A stretch of DNA of 64,000 bases, from the NCBI GenBank assembly GCA_963804375.1, contig CAWDQE010000022.1, forward strand, positions 620,001 to 684,000. The letters are read 5' to 3'. Every line of letters starts with the position of its first letter. Position 1 is the first letter of the stretch. The notes beneath the pieces are model-generated. The model was given only the letters and a program-made list of their open reading frames with translations. It was not told where the DNA came from and did not search any database. This DNA is from JANXQG01 sp963804375. GTDB lineage: Bacteria; Planctomycetota; Planctomycetia; Pirellulales; Thermoguttaceae. Positions 54,197-62,583 of this stretch are shown here, one piece after another. The position numbers and the translations under genes were made by a program.

Positions 54197-55606
54197 TCAT
54201 TTCTGCTTGTACCCGAGCTTCTTGGCCTGCGCGAAATCTGCTTCGGCTTCGGCTTTGTCGCCCTTCTTCTCGTGTGCTTGGCCACGGCCGTAGTATACCT
54301 TTGCCAAGTTCGGGTCTAGCCGGATTGCGTCGGAGTAGTCCGCAATCGATTTGTCGTACTCGCCTTTCAGGCTGTAGGCCAAGCCGCGACGACCGAATGT
54401 CTCGGCAGAGGTTGGGTTAAGGCGGATAGCTTCCGTCAAGTCGGCAAGAGCTCTGTCGAGATTGCCCTTCATTATGTTGGCGGAGCCTCGGTTAATATAT
54501 GCCTCGGTAAGTTCTGGGATAATTCGGATAGCTTCCGTACTGTCGGCAATGGCTTTGTCGTATTCGAGCTTTCCGTAGTAGGCTCCCCCTCGATTGTAAT
54601 AAGCTTTGCCGTATTTCGGGTTGATTCGGATGGCCTCGGTGAGGTCGGCAATGGCCTTGTCGTATTGACGCTGCTTCCCGTAGGCGATGCCCCGATTGCC
54701 ATACGCGGGGAAGCATTTGGGGTCGATTCGGATGGCCTCGGTGAGGTCGGTAATCGCCTTGTCGTATTCACCCTTCTTCTCATAGGCTACGCCCCGCCAG
54801 CAAAACGCCCGGGCGAACTTGGGGTCGAGCCCGATGGCCTCGGTACAGTCGGCAACCGCCTTGTCGTATTCACTCTTGTCGAGGTAGACGTAGCCGCGGC
54901 TCTCATACGTGGCGGCATTCTTCGGGTCGAGTCGGATGGCCTCTGTGAAGTCGGCAATCGCCTTGTCGCGGTCACGTTTGCTCCGGTAGGCCATGCCACG
55001 AAGATCATAGGCCCTGCCGTAGTTCGGGTTCAGCCGGATGGCCTCAGTGCAGTCGGCAATTGCTTTATCGGATTCCTGTTTGTTGAGGTAGGCCAAGGCC
55101 CGATTGGAATACGCGTGGGCAAACTTCGGATTGAGGCGAATGGCCTCGCTAAAGTCGGCAATGGCCTTGTCATACTCGTCCTTGTCCAGGTACGCCCCGC
55201 CCCGGTGGTTATACGCTTCGGCATTCCTCGGGTCGAGCCGAATGAACTCAGTATAGTCGGCTATCGCCTTGTCGTATTCGCGGTTATGGAGGCAGGCCAA
55301 GGCACGATTGTAATACGCCCGGGCCAACTTCGGGTCGAGCCGAATGGCGTCCGTATAGTCGGCAATCTCCTTGTCGTGCTCGCCCTTGTTCCAGTAGGCC
55401 ACGCCGCGGTTACAATATGCCTTGCCATTCTGCGGATCAAGCCGAATGGCCTCCGTAAAGGCAGTGATCGCGGCGTCGTACTCCCTTTTGTTGAGAGACG
55501 CCTTCCCCTTCTCGTAGGCTTCCTTCGCCGCATCAGCACTTGCCGCCACGTTCGGTAGCAGCGAGACTGCGATCAACACGGCCGTCCAGGACTTGCATGT
55601 GTTCAT
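54197..55606 (-). CDS. secreted TPR-repeat protein 1
   Basis: 469 residues. Signal peptide MNTCKSWTAVLIAVSLLP then NVAASADA; ATG 55606 has GAAGGGAA just upstream, so in-frame upstream codons are not used. The rest is 13 tandem 34-residue tetratricopeptide repeats (consensus AYYNRG.AY..K.EYDKAIADYTEAIRLDPK), a superhelical protein-interaction scaffold outside the cytoplasm. The last repeat ends KAEAEADFAQAKKLGYKQK, nearly the same as the end of TPR protein 2 (KAKAEEDFAQAKKLGYKDK), so the two are paralogues. It is the last gene of the one-strand array and is flanked by attC-like repeats on both sides. Partner unknown. Confidence 0.9.
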   Translation of the reverse strand: MNTCKSWTAVLIAVSLLPNVAASADAAKEAYEKGKASLNKREYDAAITAFTEAIRLDPQNGKAYCNRGVAYWNKGEHDKEIADYTDAIRLDPKLARAYYNRALACLHNREYDKAIADYTEFIRLDPRNAEAYNHRGGAYLDKDEYDKAIADFSEAIRLNPKFAHAYSNRALAYLNKQESDKAIADCTEAIRLNPNYGRAYDLRGMAYRSKRDRDKAIADFTEAIRLDPKNAATYESRGYVYLDKSEYDKAVADCTEAIGLDPKFARAFCWRGVAYEKKGEYDKAITDLTEAIRIDPKCFPAYGNRGIAYGKQRQYDKAIADLTEAIRINPKYGKAYYNRGGAYYGKLEYDKAIADSTEAIRIIPELTEAYINRGSANIMKGNLDRALADLTEAIRLNPTSAETFGRRGLAYSLKGEYDKSIADYSDAIRLDPNLAKVYYGRGQAHEKKGDKAEAEADFAQAKKLGYKQK

Positions 55607-55641
55607 GGCTTTCCCTTCGAGTTTGACGAGTTCGCTCGTGC

Positions 55642-55710
55642 GGCCAGCGGGAGGCACACCCGACGCGAAGCGTCCGCCGAAGGCGGCTCAGCGGGTGTGC
55701 CGGGTTGGCG
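55642..55710 (-). repeat. attC-like element between the 101-aa gene and TPR1
   Basis: 69 bp. Outer boxes on the minus strand are CGCCAAC (55710-55704) and GCTGGCC (55648-55642). Inside, GGCACACCCG pairs with CGGGTGTGCC (55653-55662, 55692-55701), enclosing two small hairpins, ACGC-GAA-GCGT and CCGCC-GAA-GGCGG, a three-way junction. It starts 2 bp after the stop of the upstream gene. Confidence 0.65.
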
Positions 55711-55711
55711 G

Positions 55712-56017
55712 TTATCGTATATTGAAGGTAAAGTAGTTGGCCATCTTCCGCCGCGTCATTTCCGAGAATTGGGGAGTCCGCTGCGCGAGCCACTCGGTGA
55801 CAACATTCGCGATAGATGCGAGATCATGCATCGATGGATCAAGCGGGCAGTCCCAAATACCTGCAAGATGTTCATGTAGCGATCTCTTGATCCTATCGGT
55901 GTCATCGCCACAAAGTGCGAGGAGCCGTTCGTCCTTTCCAATCGGATCGTATCCAGCGGAACAAGGGTCGCCGCTCAAGTACGTTAGCATTGCAGTTTCG
56001 ATGTCTATCTCTGGCAT
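55712..56017 (-). CDS. small acidic protein in the cassette array, unknown
   Basis: 101 residues, not recognised. No signal peptide or membrane segment; acidic N-terminal half (MPEIDIETAMLTYLSGDPCS, GKDERLLALCGDDTDRIKRS), a helical centre and a basic, aromatic C-terminus (TRRKMANYFTFNIR). Size and composition resemble immunity proteins of toxin systems, and the neighbours include a SUFU-type protein, but this is only contextual. The ATG follows GTATCAAGCGGGCC, a poor ribosome site. Upstream, GTTGGCC (56045-56039 on the minus strand) matches six of seven bases of the complement of CGCCAAC after its stop, as expected if gene and repeat form one integron cassette. Confidence 0.6.
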   Translation of the reverse strand: MPEIDIETAMLTYLSGDPCSAGYDPIGKDERLLALCGDDTDRIKRSLHEHLAGIWDCPLDPSMHDLASIANVVTEWLAQRTPQFSEMTRRKMANYFTFNIR

Positions 56018-56038
56018 GGCCCGCTTGATACCTCACTC

Positions 56039-56433
56039 GGCCAACGGGGTTCTACTTGACACCAAGTTTTTCGCCGCTTGCCACAGTATACTCCCGCGTC
56101 AATACTTGTGGCAATCGCAGGGTCAGATTCGCATTCCACGTTCTCACCACTAGAGGGGGTGTCCCGTGCCACGACTTCCAGCAGATTTCCGCATCAGTTT
56201 GAAGCGCCGAGGAGGCGAAACCCACCGGATCGAGCTGGTCCGTAATCGCAGGCCGCACCCAGATTGCCGATCTGCCGATGGCTGGCCACACAGGGGCCGC
56301 CAGGGTTGATGCCCATCACGAGTTACCCAGGCAGCTTGGTGCCGATGAGCGATCCACCGCTGATCAGCCCCACATCCACGAGGCCGAAAGGGGCGAACCG
56401 TCCTTTGGTTTCAGCGGGTGTGCCGTGTTCGTC
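56039..56433 (-). repeat. long attC-like interval after the 158-aa gene
   Basis: On the minus strand it opens with GACGAAC (56433-56427), the exact complement of GTTCGTC that starts this cassette, followed by CGGCACACCCGCTGA, 15 bases shared with the element at 55642-55710. The next R'-like box, GTTGGCC, is 395 bp away, too long for one attC. The interval may hide a broken cassette: a plus-strand frame from 56166 reads VPRLPADFRISLKRRGGETH but ends quickly. An inverted repeat GCCACAGTAT/ATACTTGTGGC lies at 56080-56112. No intact gene is seen. Confidence 0.45.
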
Positions 56434-56462
56434 CGGTTGCTGTGTCCGGCTCTCTCATTTCT

Positions 56463-56937
56463 TCAGGCGACCCGTTCGGGCGGATAGAACTCTTCGCCTG
56501 TATCCGGGTGTTGAACTGATACCTTGAATTGGGGGCTCAAGCGGAATCCTGAAAGTGCATCTTGAACCGGCTTGGATGCTACCGCCGTCTGCGCATTCCA
56601 GAAAGAAACGAGTCGCAATGTCCGCTCGATTACCTGCCACACTCTCGTAACTGCGTCTCATCGCCGATTCTATGCCGGACACGCCGCCCCGCCACGTCGG
56701 CAATGCAGCACCAAAATCGTAGTATCTCCAGGCTGCCATCTCAGCAATGTCCGACAGAGAAGGAGCATCGAGCACTTCCGAACGGGTCAAGAAAGCCAGG
56801 ACGAGTATCCCATTCCACGGATGGCAATCGACAGCGAACATCTCCATTTCGTCGTAATCGCTGCCTCTGAACTCGGCAAGGGTAGCTGCAACAAGTTCAG
56901 CCAGCCGACGCCGCCAGTCGTCAAAACTCACGTCCAC
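56463..56937 (-). CDS. unknown 158-aa protein in the cassette array (frameshifted)
   Basis: Not recognised. Residues from GTG 56937: VDVSFDDWRRRLAELVAATL, then DYDEMEMFAVDCHPWNGILV, a DIAEMAAWRYYDFG segment and IATRFFLECADG. The natural continuation lies in another frame from about 56566: SKPVQDALSGFRLSPQFKVS, then VQHPDTGEEFYPPERVA and a stop at 56463; without the shift the tail is a meaningless basic stretch. The start is placed at 56937 because GGAG lies 7 bp before it and because codons further upstream fall inside the preceding attC-like repeat. A cytoplasmic mixed alpha/beta protein; an immunity role is suggested only by neighbourhood and size. Confidence 0.6.
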
Positions 56938-56967
56938 CAAGATACTCCAGTGCTCAAACAGCCATGC

Positions 56968-57096
56968 GACGAACGGGAGCGCGGCCGACGCCGCAGCTTC
57001 CATCTTTCACAGGTTCTCCATATCGGTCATTCTATCATCTTCCCAGGGCATGCACAGCCAAGCGGCAACCCGCTCTTCGGCTGCGGGTTGTTGTGC
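56968..57096 (-). repeat. attC-like element after the SUFU gene
   Basis: 129 bp. R''-like GCACAAC (57096-57090) lies 11 bp after the SUFU stop; R'-like GTTCGTC (56974-56968) closes it, 30 bp before the next start. Near the closing box the L'-like tract GGCCGACGCCGCAGC (plus-strand sense, 56982-56998 region) is shared with the element at 57688-57825 at 27 of 28 positions including flanks. An inner stem is CAACCCGC/GCGGGTTG (57066-57073, 57083-57090). Confidence 0.65.
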
Positions 57097-57107
57097 GAAT
57101 TCCCAGC

Positions 57108-57674
57108 TTAGACTACAGCCGTGCGATCAATACGCCAATACTGGATGCCTGTCTTCTCGAATGCGCTTTCGAGGGCATCGACACCGTGTTCCTTTCCAAA
57201 TTCTCGCTCGGATTGCGTGATCGGTAACAACCATAGGATGTGAATATGCACGTCACCCGAGTCGCAAATCTCCAGATCGGGGCCAAAGGTATAGGGCGGG
57301 GAAATAAAGAATACATCGCATGTAGCGCCGTCAACCCACGGCTCGCCAATCGGGAGTGTGTGCCATTTACCCAATGGATCAGACGTGTGCCGGTGAGCGA
57401 CCATTGCGAGAAGTTCGACAGCGCGGGGCGTTTGGCCGGGCACGAGAAGGAAGAACTCCAGACGACTCGCATTGGGATGGACTGTCGCGGCGGAACCAAC
57501 GGAAACATAGGTCCAGAGGTTGCATTTTGGGCCAGGCGTGATACGCGCAACACGAAATGCGGGCACGACATCGTTGATGGGGCCAAGTTGCCAGGTAAGG
57601 TATTCGATGGCATGCCCCTGGAAGAACTTTTCCACATGCTCTTGTACCAGTGTGGTTATCCCAGACGTGTTCAT
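57108..57674 (-). CDS. SUFU (suppressor of fused) domain protein
   Basis: 188 residues. The bacterial SUFU-like pattern is visible along the whole protein: TLVQEHVEKFFQGHAIEYL at the N-terminus, VHPNASRLEFFLLVPG, a KWHTLPIGEPW motif corresponding to the family's W-HT-P-G-P, FFISPPYTFGPD, HIHILWLLPITQSEREF and a closing HGVDALESAFEKTGIQYW. In bacteria this family is known mainly as immunity proteins in polymorphic toxin systems, so protection against a contact-delivered toxin is the best guess; no toxin gene is next to it. ATG 57674 is chosen because family similarity starts there and upstream codons overlap the preceding repeat. The cassette logic is perfect here: GTTGTGC before the gene and GCACAAC after it are exact complements. 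Confidence 0.75.
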   Translation of the reverse strand: MNTSGITTLVQEHVEKFFQGHAIEYLTWQLGPINDVVPAFRVARITPGPKCNLWTYVSVGSAATVHPNASRLEFFLLVPGQTPRAVELLAMVAHRHTSDPLGKWHTLPIGEPWVDGATCDVFFISPPYTFGPDLEICDSGDVHIHILWLLPITQSEREFGKEHGVDALESAFEKTGIQYWRIDRTAVV

Positions 57675-57687
57675 TGCGATTTTGCTC

Positions 57688-57825
57688 GCACAACGGGAGC
57701 CACGGCCGACGCCGCAGCCTCCGACTTCATCAGTTCTGCCCTTCTTGCCTATTATACCCGCCTCCCACGGCCTGCACCACCAAGCGGCGGTCGCGCAGCG
57801 ACACTGCGGCCGTGGATTGTTGGGC
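57688..57825 (-). repeat. attC-like element between the 650-aa gene and SUFU
   Basis: 138 bp. It opens 2 bp after the upstream stop codon with GCCCAAC (57825-57819), a perfect RYYYAAC box, and ends with GTTGTGC (57694-57688), 13 bp before the SUFU ATG. Stems: CCACGGCC/GGCCGTGG (57765-57772, 57808-57815) and GTCGC-GCA-GCGAC (57790-57802). The L'-like tract next to the closing box is shared with 56968-57096. Confidence 0.7.
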
Positions 57826-57826
57826 G

Positions 57827-59780
57827 TCACTTGTTCGGCGGTGAATCAGGATCGATCTTCTCGCGGGACAGTCTTTCGTGGATTTTCGTGCGGAAACGTG
57901 CCCGATCTTGAGTGGTCGAGTCCTTGTTCGGAGAATCCTTGATTCCCAGGATCGCAGCAAGTTGCAAGGCGGCGAAGTCACGCACCTCCAATCGTAAGAA
58001 ATCCGAACTCGCCAAGAAGAAGTCATCGTCTTCGCTCCCCGTCACTTTCCCAGTCAGCGTTCGCACCGTTTCGTCCTTCAGAAAGCTCGCCAAAAACTCC
58101 AGCCGCCTCGTCTCCTGGAGTGCCGTACTTTTTCCTTTCGCCGTCCCTACCCTGTCGAGTATTTCGATGCGCGCTCGCGCATCGACGCGCTCAGCCGCCC
58201 CTCGAAGCGCTTGCCAGGCACGTGCGTCGGAGGTGCTATCCACCAGTGCGGCGAAGGCCCATTCGGGACATCCGGGACTGACCTTCGCGGGCGACTGCTT
58301 GATATCATCCAAGCTCTTGACGAGATCGATGACGAACCGCTCGTGGTCGAGGTCCTTTAGCTGCCGTAGGGCAGTGGCTCGTTGTTTGAGGTCGGGGGTT
58401 TCGGCGGCGAGACGGAAAAGCTCGGTCTTCTGGGCCTTGGTAAGCGGACCGGCGGCGATCGCCTTCGCCAAGGAATCGCTTGCCACCTGCGGGCGCTTGC
58501 GCAAAAGGCGACGGTAGAGTTCCGGCAGGCGGGTGGGGTATTTCTTCGCCAGGACCAGCAGGATGTGCTTATTCAAGGTCACGTCGACGCGCGGCGCGAC
58601 TGCGCGTTCAGGGAGGACATGCCGTACGAGATATTCCTCTTCGCTGGCCTTTCGTGCTGCCGCGAACCAGTCCTGCGCCTTCGACTTGGCGGCGCTCTGC
58701 GCCTTGCCGCCGCCAGTCCCGTTCGATCTCGTCGCCGGCGAGTCCCTTCACGATGCTGGCGACTACGTTCCCGACGAGGATCGGGTGTGGAGGGAAATCA
58801 TTGAACCCAGCGTCGTAGGTTCGTGTAAGCCGCACGTCATCCAGGTGATCGATCAAGGCGGGCATGGCATCGAAGCCGAGTTCGATCAGGTGCCGCCATG
58901 CCACCCACCATCGAGGTGGCGAGTCGAGACGGTCCGGCAATTCAAGAAAGTGCCACGCACCATCGTCATCGGCTATCTCCCAAACAAGCGATATTTGCCC
59001 GCGCATTTCCACCAGGGCATCGATCAGGGCTTCCGGCGTGCCAGGCTTGGCCCGGCTTGGCACGAAAGTCGCCTTCAAGCAGCTCAACAGTTTCCGGTTC
59101 GCCTCGTTGTCGAGCGTCGGCTCCCGTGAAATCAGCAGCTTCATGCGGCCTTCGATTACCCGCCGGTCCGTGTCGGGCTCCATGAGTTGATTCATGTAGT
59201 GTACCCAGGCCGTCGTGGCGACTGCCTCCTTGGGAGGCTGGTTCGGAGGCAAGTGCCACGGCGACCGTTCATGGCCGCTGGACTGCCGAATACTCAGATC
59301 CCACAATCGCTGGGCCAACTTATCCCAGCCACGCGTCTTGCACTGCAATGCAGTCGCCAAGCCGACGTTGATGCCAAAGGCTGAACTCATCCACTCCCCG
59401 CAGACGTTCTCCAAGCTGGCCGCATTCGGATCGACCTTGACGATTCCACCGTCCGTCTTCCGCAGTTGGTATTTTAGAGTGCCAACAAGTACCACCGCAG
59501 GCCGTCTTTTGTCATCGGGCTGCAACAGGAAACCCAGGTAAAGGTGTGGGGTCTCCTTCGCATCTTCCCCGGCACTCGAACCAAACGGGAACTGCACCAA
59601 GGGGGCATCTTTGGGTGGCTCGGGCAGACCATACGCGCGATAGTCTCGTACGAGGTCGTCCAACGAATCGGCGAGGCCGTGCGTCGGCAAGGCCATGAGA
59701 AGCAGACAGCCAACGACCGCCACCCACCATTGACGTTGTACTTGGAATACGCACTCAGGTTGGTGTATTGATTTCATCAT
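57827..59780 (-). CDS. unknown secreted protein of about 650 aa (frameshifted)
   Basis: Not recognised. It starts at ATG 59780 with a signal-peptide-like stretch WWVAVVGCLLLMALPTHGLA. The first part contains DLVRDYRAYGLPEPPKDAPL, YLGFLLQPDDKRRPAVVLVG, HYMNQLMEPDTDRRVIEGRM and DDVRLTRTYDAGFNDFPPHP. The frame must change near 58710: after LAGDEIERDW the sequence continues as GGKAQSAAKSKAQDWFAAAR in the next frame and runs to a stop at 57827. The second part is helical (TLNKHILLVLAKKYPTRLPE; LKQRATALRQLKDLDHERFV) and suggestive of alpha-solenoid repeats. No catalytic motif is apparent. The ribosome site is weak. It lies between two attC-like repeats; it is large for an integron cassette but single-gene like the others. 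Confidence 0.6.
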
Positions 59781-59791
59781 GGTCTTGGCAC

Positions 59792-59876
59792 GGCCAGCGG
59801 GCGGCACACTCGTCGGGCGGCACACTCGTCGGCGAAGCCGATTGCGCAGCAACCCTGCGAGTGTGCCTTGCTGGCT
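59792..59876 (-). repeat. attC-like element between TPR2 and the 650-aa gene
   Basis: 85 bp. Outer boxes AGCCAGC (59876-59870) and GCTGGCC (59798-59792) on the minus strand. GGCACACTCG/CGAGTGTGCC form the main stem, enclosing TCGGC-GAA-GCCGA and TTGC-GCA-GCAA hairpins: the same three-way architecture as 55642-55710 with different stem bases. The 16-bp segment with GGCACACTCG is duplicated in tandem (59799-59830). Confidence 0.65.
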
Positions 59877-59886
59877 GCGATCAGGT

Positions 59887-62583
59887 TCACTTGTCCTTGT
59901 ACCCGAGCTTCTTGGCTTGGGCAAAGTCCTCTTCCGCTTTCGCCTTCTCGCCTTTCTGTTCATGAGCGAAGCCGCGACCATAGTACGCCCCGGCGGCCTT
60001 GGGGTCCAGCCGAATGGCCTCATTATAGTCCGCAATCGCCTTGTCGTACTGACCCTTGCCGCAGTGGGCCGCAGCGCGGTTCCAGTACGTAGGGGCGTCT
60101 CTGGGGTCGAGGCGAATCGCCTCGCTGCAGTCCGCGATCGAACTGTCATACTCGCGCTTGCTCAAATAAGCCGCGCCGCGGAGAGCGAAACCCCTACTAT
60201 CCGCGGGACGGAGGCGAATCGCCCCCGTGGAATCCGCGATCGACTTGTCATACTCACCCTTGCTGTAATAAGCCGTAGCGCGGCCGAGGTAACCGACCGT
60301 ATCCGCCGGGCAGCGACGAACGGCCTCGGTGTAATCCGCGACCGCCTTGTCATACTCGCCCTTGCCGTAAAATGCGGAAGCGCGGCCGGCGTAACCAGTC
60401 GTATCCGCCGGAAAGAGACGGATCACCTCGCTGAAATCGCGAATGGCCCCCTTGAAGTCGCTTTTTTGAAGCGCCACGGCGCGATAACAATAGCCGTCCG
60501 CACAATTCGGGTCCAATCGGATTGCCTCGTTGAACTCGTCGATTGCGGCCGTCAGACGGTTGCACTTGGAAAGGAGGTGGCCCCGAGTTACGTGCGTCGA
60601 CGCGCAGCCGGCGTCGAGCGAAAGAGCCTTGTCGCTGAATTCGAGGGCGCCCGCGAGGTCCCCCTTGGTCGAGAGGGCCAGTGCGCGGTTCATGTAAGCC
60701 TGCGCGGTTAGACCGCGCTCGCCGAGAAACTGCATCCTTCGCGGCAGCCGCATGGGATTGAGGTTGTCGTTGAGGTCCCAGCAATCGCCAACTGGTCGAT
60801 ACGCGTTCCTGAGCTCGAACGGCGCCGTCGCCACGAACGGGAATGCGATGCGGGTAACGTCCACCAGCATCGTCTTGCCGTCCGCCAAGTCGACCGCGCA
60901 ACCATCGTGTGCCTTTCGCGGAAACGACGGGGCCCAGGCGGTCTGAATGACTTCGATCCCGCGGACCGAGAGGCCGATCGAGCTTCCGGCCACGCGGAAC
61001 AACTCGGCGCACCCCACGCACCAGGCGGCCCTGGAGTCGACAACCTCGCTCAGCTCGGCGCCGAACTGCCCGCTATCGGCCTTCCCAATACTGGTCTGAA
61101 TCTCCAGGGCCAGCATCGTGGCCGCCTTTTCCTCGGCCCGCGCAACCTCCGACTTCGACACCCTCCCGGCACGCTGTTCCCCCCGGAAATGCGCCAGGGT
61201 CTGCCACACGCCGGCGAGATTCCACGCGCTGGCGATTTCAACAAGCCCTTTGGCCGCCTCGTCGGCCTTGTCGCAACCTTCGACTTGCCGCCGCAGGCGG
61301 GTCTCAAAAGCCTGCACTTCCGCTTGCGACGGCGTGCGCACCGGCAACTCGCCGACCGCCGCCGCCGCGGCGCTGAATGCGGCCTTGTCGACGACGTCGA
61401 AATCGGCCTTTGCTTTGGATCGGTCGCCCCTCAGTTTGTAGGCGATGCCGCGCCAGCGATAGGCATCGGTCAGTTTCGGGTCAAGGGCGACCGCGCGGTT
61501 CAGGTCGGCGATCGCGTTGTCGTACTCCCCCTTGCGCTCATACGCCAAGCCGCGGCCGACGTATGGTCCGGCATGCTTGGGATCGACGCGGATGGCCTCC
61601 GAGCAGTCGGCAAGCGCCTTGTCGTAGTCGCCGCTGTCGTAGTAGGCCCATCCGCGATTGCCGTACGCCAGCGCGAACTTCGGGTCGAGGCGGATGGCCT
61701 CGTTGTAATCGGCGATCGCCTTGTCGTACCGGGCCTTGCGCGAGTAGGCCACGCCGCGTTTCTCGTAGGCCTCGGCGTCGGCAGGATTGAGGCGAATGAC
61801 CTCGCTGTAATCGGCGATCGCCTTGTCGCAGTCGCCCTTGTCGCAATAGGCCATGCCGCGGTTGTAGTACTCGTTGCCGTTGGTCGGGTCGAGGCGGATG
61901 GCCTCGTTGTAATCGGCGATCGCCTTGTCGTACTCGCCCTTGCCCGCGTAGGCCTGACCGCGGTTGCCGAAAGTGCCCGCGTCCTTCGGATCGAGGCGGA
62001 TGGCCTCGCTAGCGTCCCTGATCGCCTTGTCGTACTCGCCGTTGTGGAAGTAGGCCACGCCACGGTCGGTGTACGCCACGACCTCCTTCGGATCGAGGCG
62101 AATGACTTCGCTGAAGTCAGCAATCGCCTTGTCGTAATCGCCTTTCCTCAGGTAGGCCTCGCCGCGGTGGCCGTAGCCCGGCACGTATCTTTGATCGAGC
62201 CGAATCGCCTCGCTCTCGTCGGCAATTGCCTTGTCGTAATCGCCTTTCCTCAGGTAGGCCTCGCCGCGGTTTACGTACCCCAGCGCGTATTTTTGATTGA
62301 GCCGAATCGCCTCGCTCTCGTCGGCAATTGCCTTGCCGTAGTCGCCCGTAAGCACATAAACCATGCCCCGTCCACCATACGACCGCGCGTTTTTTGGATC
62401 GAGCCGGATGGCCTCGCTGAAAGAAGCAACCGCTGACGCAAAATCCCCTTTCTCGTAGGCGATCTTGCCGTTTGCCCAGAGCTTCTCCACTTCGCTGCGT
62501 TTTGACGTATCCTGGCCGCGAGCAATGGGCGTGACGAGCAAAACCGTCAGAACGATAAATAGATCTTTTTTCTTCGTTCTCAT
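59887..62583 (-). CDS. secreted TPR protein 2 with central transglutaminase-like domain
   Basis: 898 residues from ATG 62583 (GAGGCGA just upstream), with a signal peptide KDLFIVLTVLLVTPIARG. Eleven TPRs (about residues 30-400) and eight TPRs (about 630-898) enclose a middle domain. In that domain a Cys-His-Asp order typical of transglutaminase-like folds is visible: AAWCVGCAELFRVAG (Cys near 520), AHDGCAVDLADG (His near 562) and MLVDVTRIAFPF (Asp near 575). Bacterial members are often cysteine proteases or peptide-linking enzymes; activity here is inferred from the triad only. The C-terminus is nearly the same as that of TPR protein 1. It is the first gene of the one-strand array, and its 3' flank is also homologous to that of TPR1. 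Confidence 0.85.
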   Translation of the reverse strand: MRTKKKDLFIVLTVLLVTPIARGQDTSKRSEVEKLWANGKIAYEKGDFASAVASFSEAIRLDPKNARSYGGRGMVYVLTGDYGKAIADESEAIRLNQKYALGYVNRGEAYLRKGDYDKAIADESEAIRLDQRYVPGYGHRGEAYLRKGDYDKAIADFSEVIRLDPKEVVAYTDRGVAYFHNGEYDKAIRDASEAIRLDPKDAGTFGNRGQAYAGKGEYDKAIADYNEAIRLDPTNGNEYYNRGMAYCDKGDCDKAIADYSEVIRLNPADAEAYEKRGVAYSRKARYDKAIADYNEAIRLDPKFALAYGNRGWAYYDSGDYDKALADCSEAIRVDPKHAGPYVGRGLAYERKGEYDNAIADLNRAVALDPKLTDAYRWRGIAYKLRGDRSKAKADFDVVDKAAFSAAAAAVGELPVRTPSQAEVQAFETRLRRQVEGCDKADEAAKGLVEIASAWNLAGVWQTLAHFRGEQRAGRVSKSEVARAEEKAATMLALEIQTSIGKADSGQFGAELSEVVDSRAAWCVGCAELFRVAGSSIGLSVRGIEVIQTAWAPSFPRKAHDGCAVDLADGKTMLVDVTRIAFPFVATAPFELRNAYRPVGDCWDLNDNLNPMRLPRRMQFLGERGLTAQAYMNRALALSTKGDLAGALEFSDKALSLDAGCASTHVTRGHLLSKCNRLTAAIDEFNEAIRLDPNCADGYCYRAVALQKSDFKGAIRDFSEVIRLFPADTTGYAGRASAFYGKGEYDKAVADYTEAVRRCPADTVGYLGRATAYYSKGEYDKSIADSTGAIRLRPADSRGFALRGAAYLSKREYDSSIADCSEAIRLDPRDAPTYWNRAAAHCGKGQYDKAIADYNEAIRLDPKAAGAYYGRGFAHEQKGEKAKAEEDFAQAKKLGYKDK

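Noticed and set aside
53739..54200. Minus-strand frame of about 150 codons after TPR1
   Set aside because: It overlaps the attC-like repeat, has no ribosome site and shows no motif; probably decayed or non-coding.
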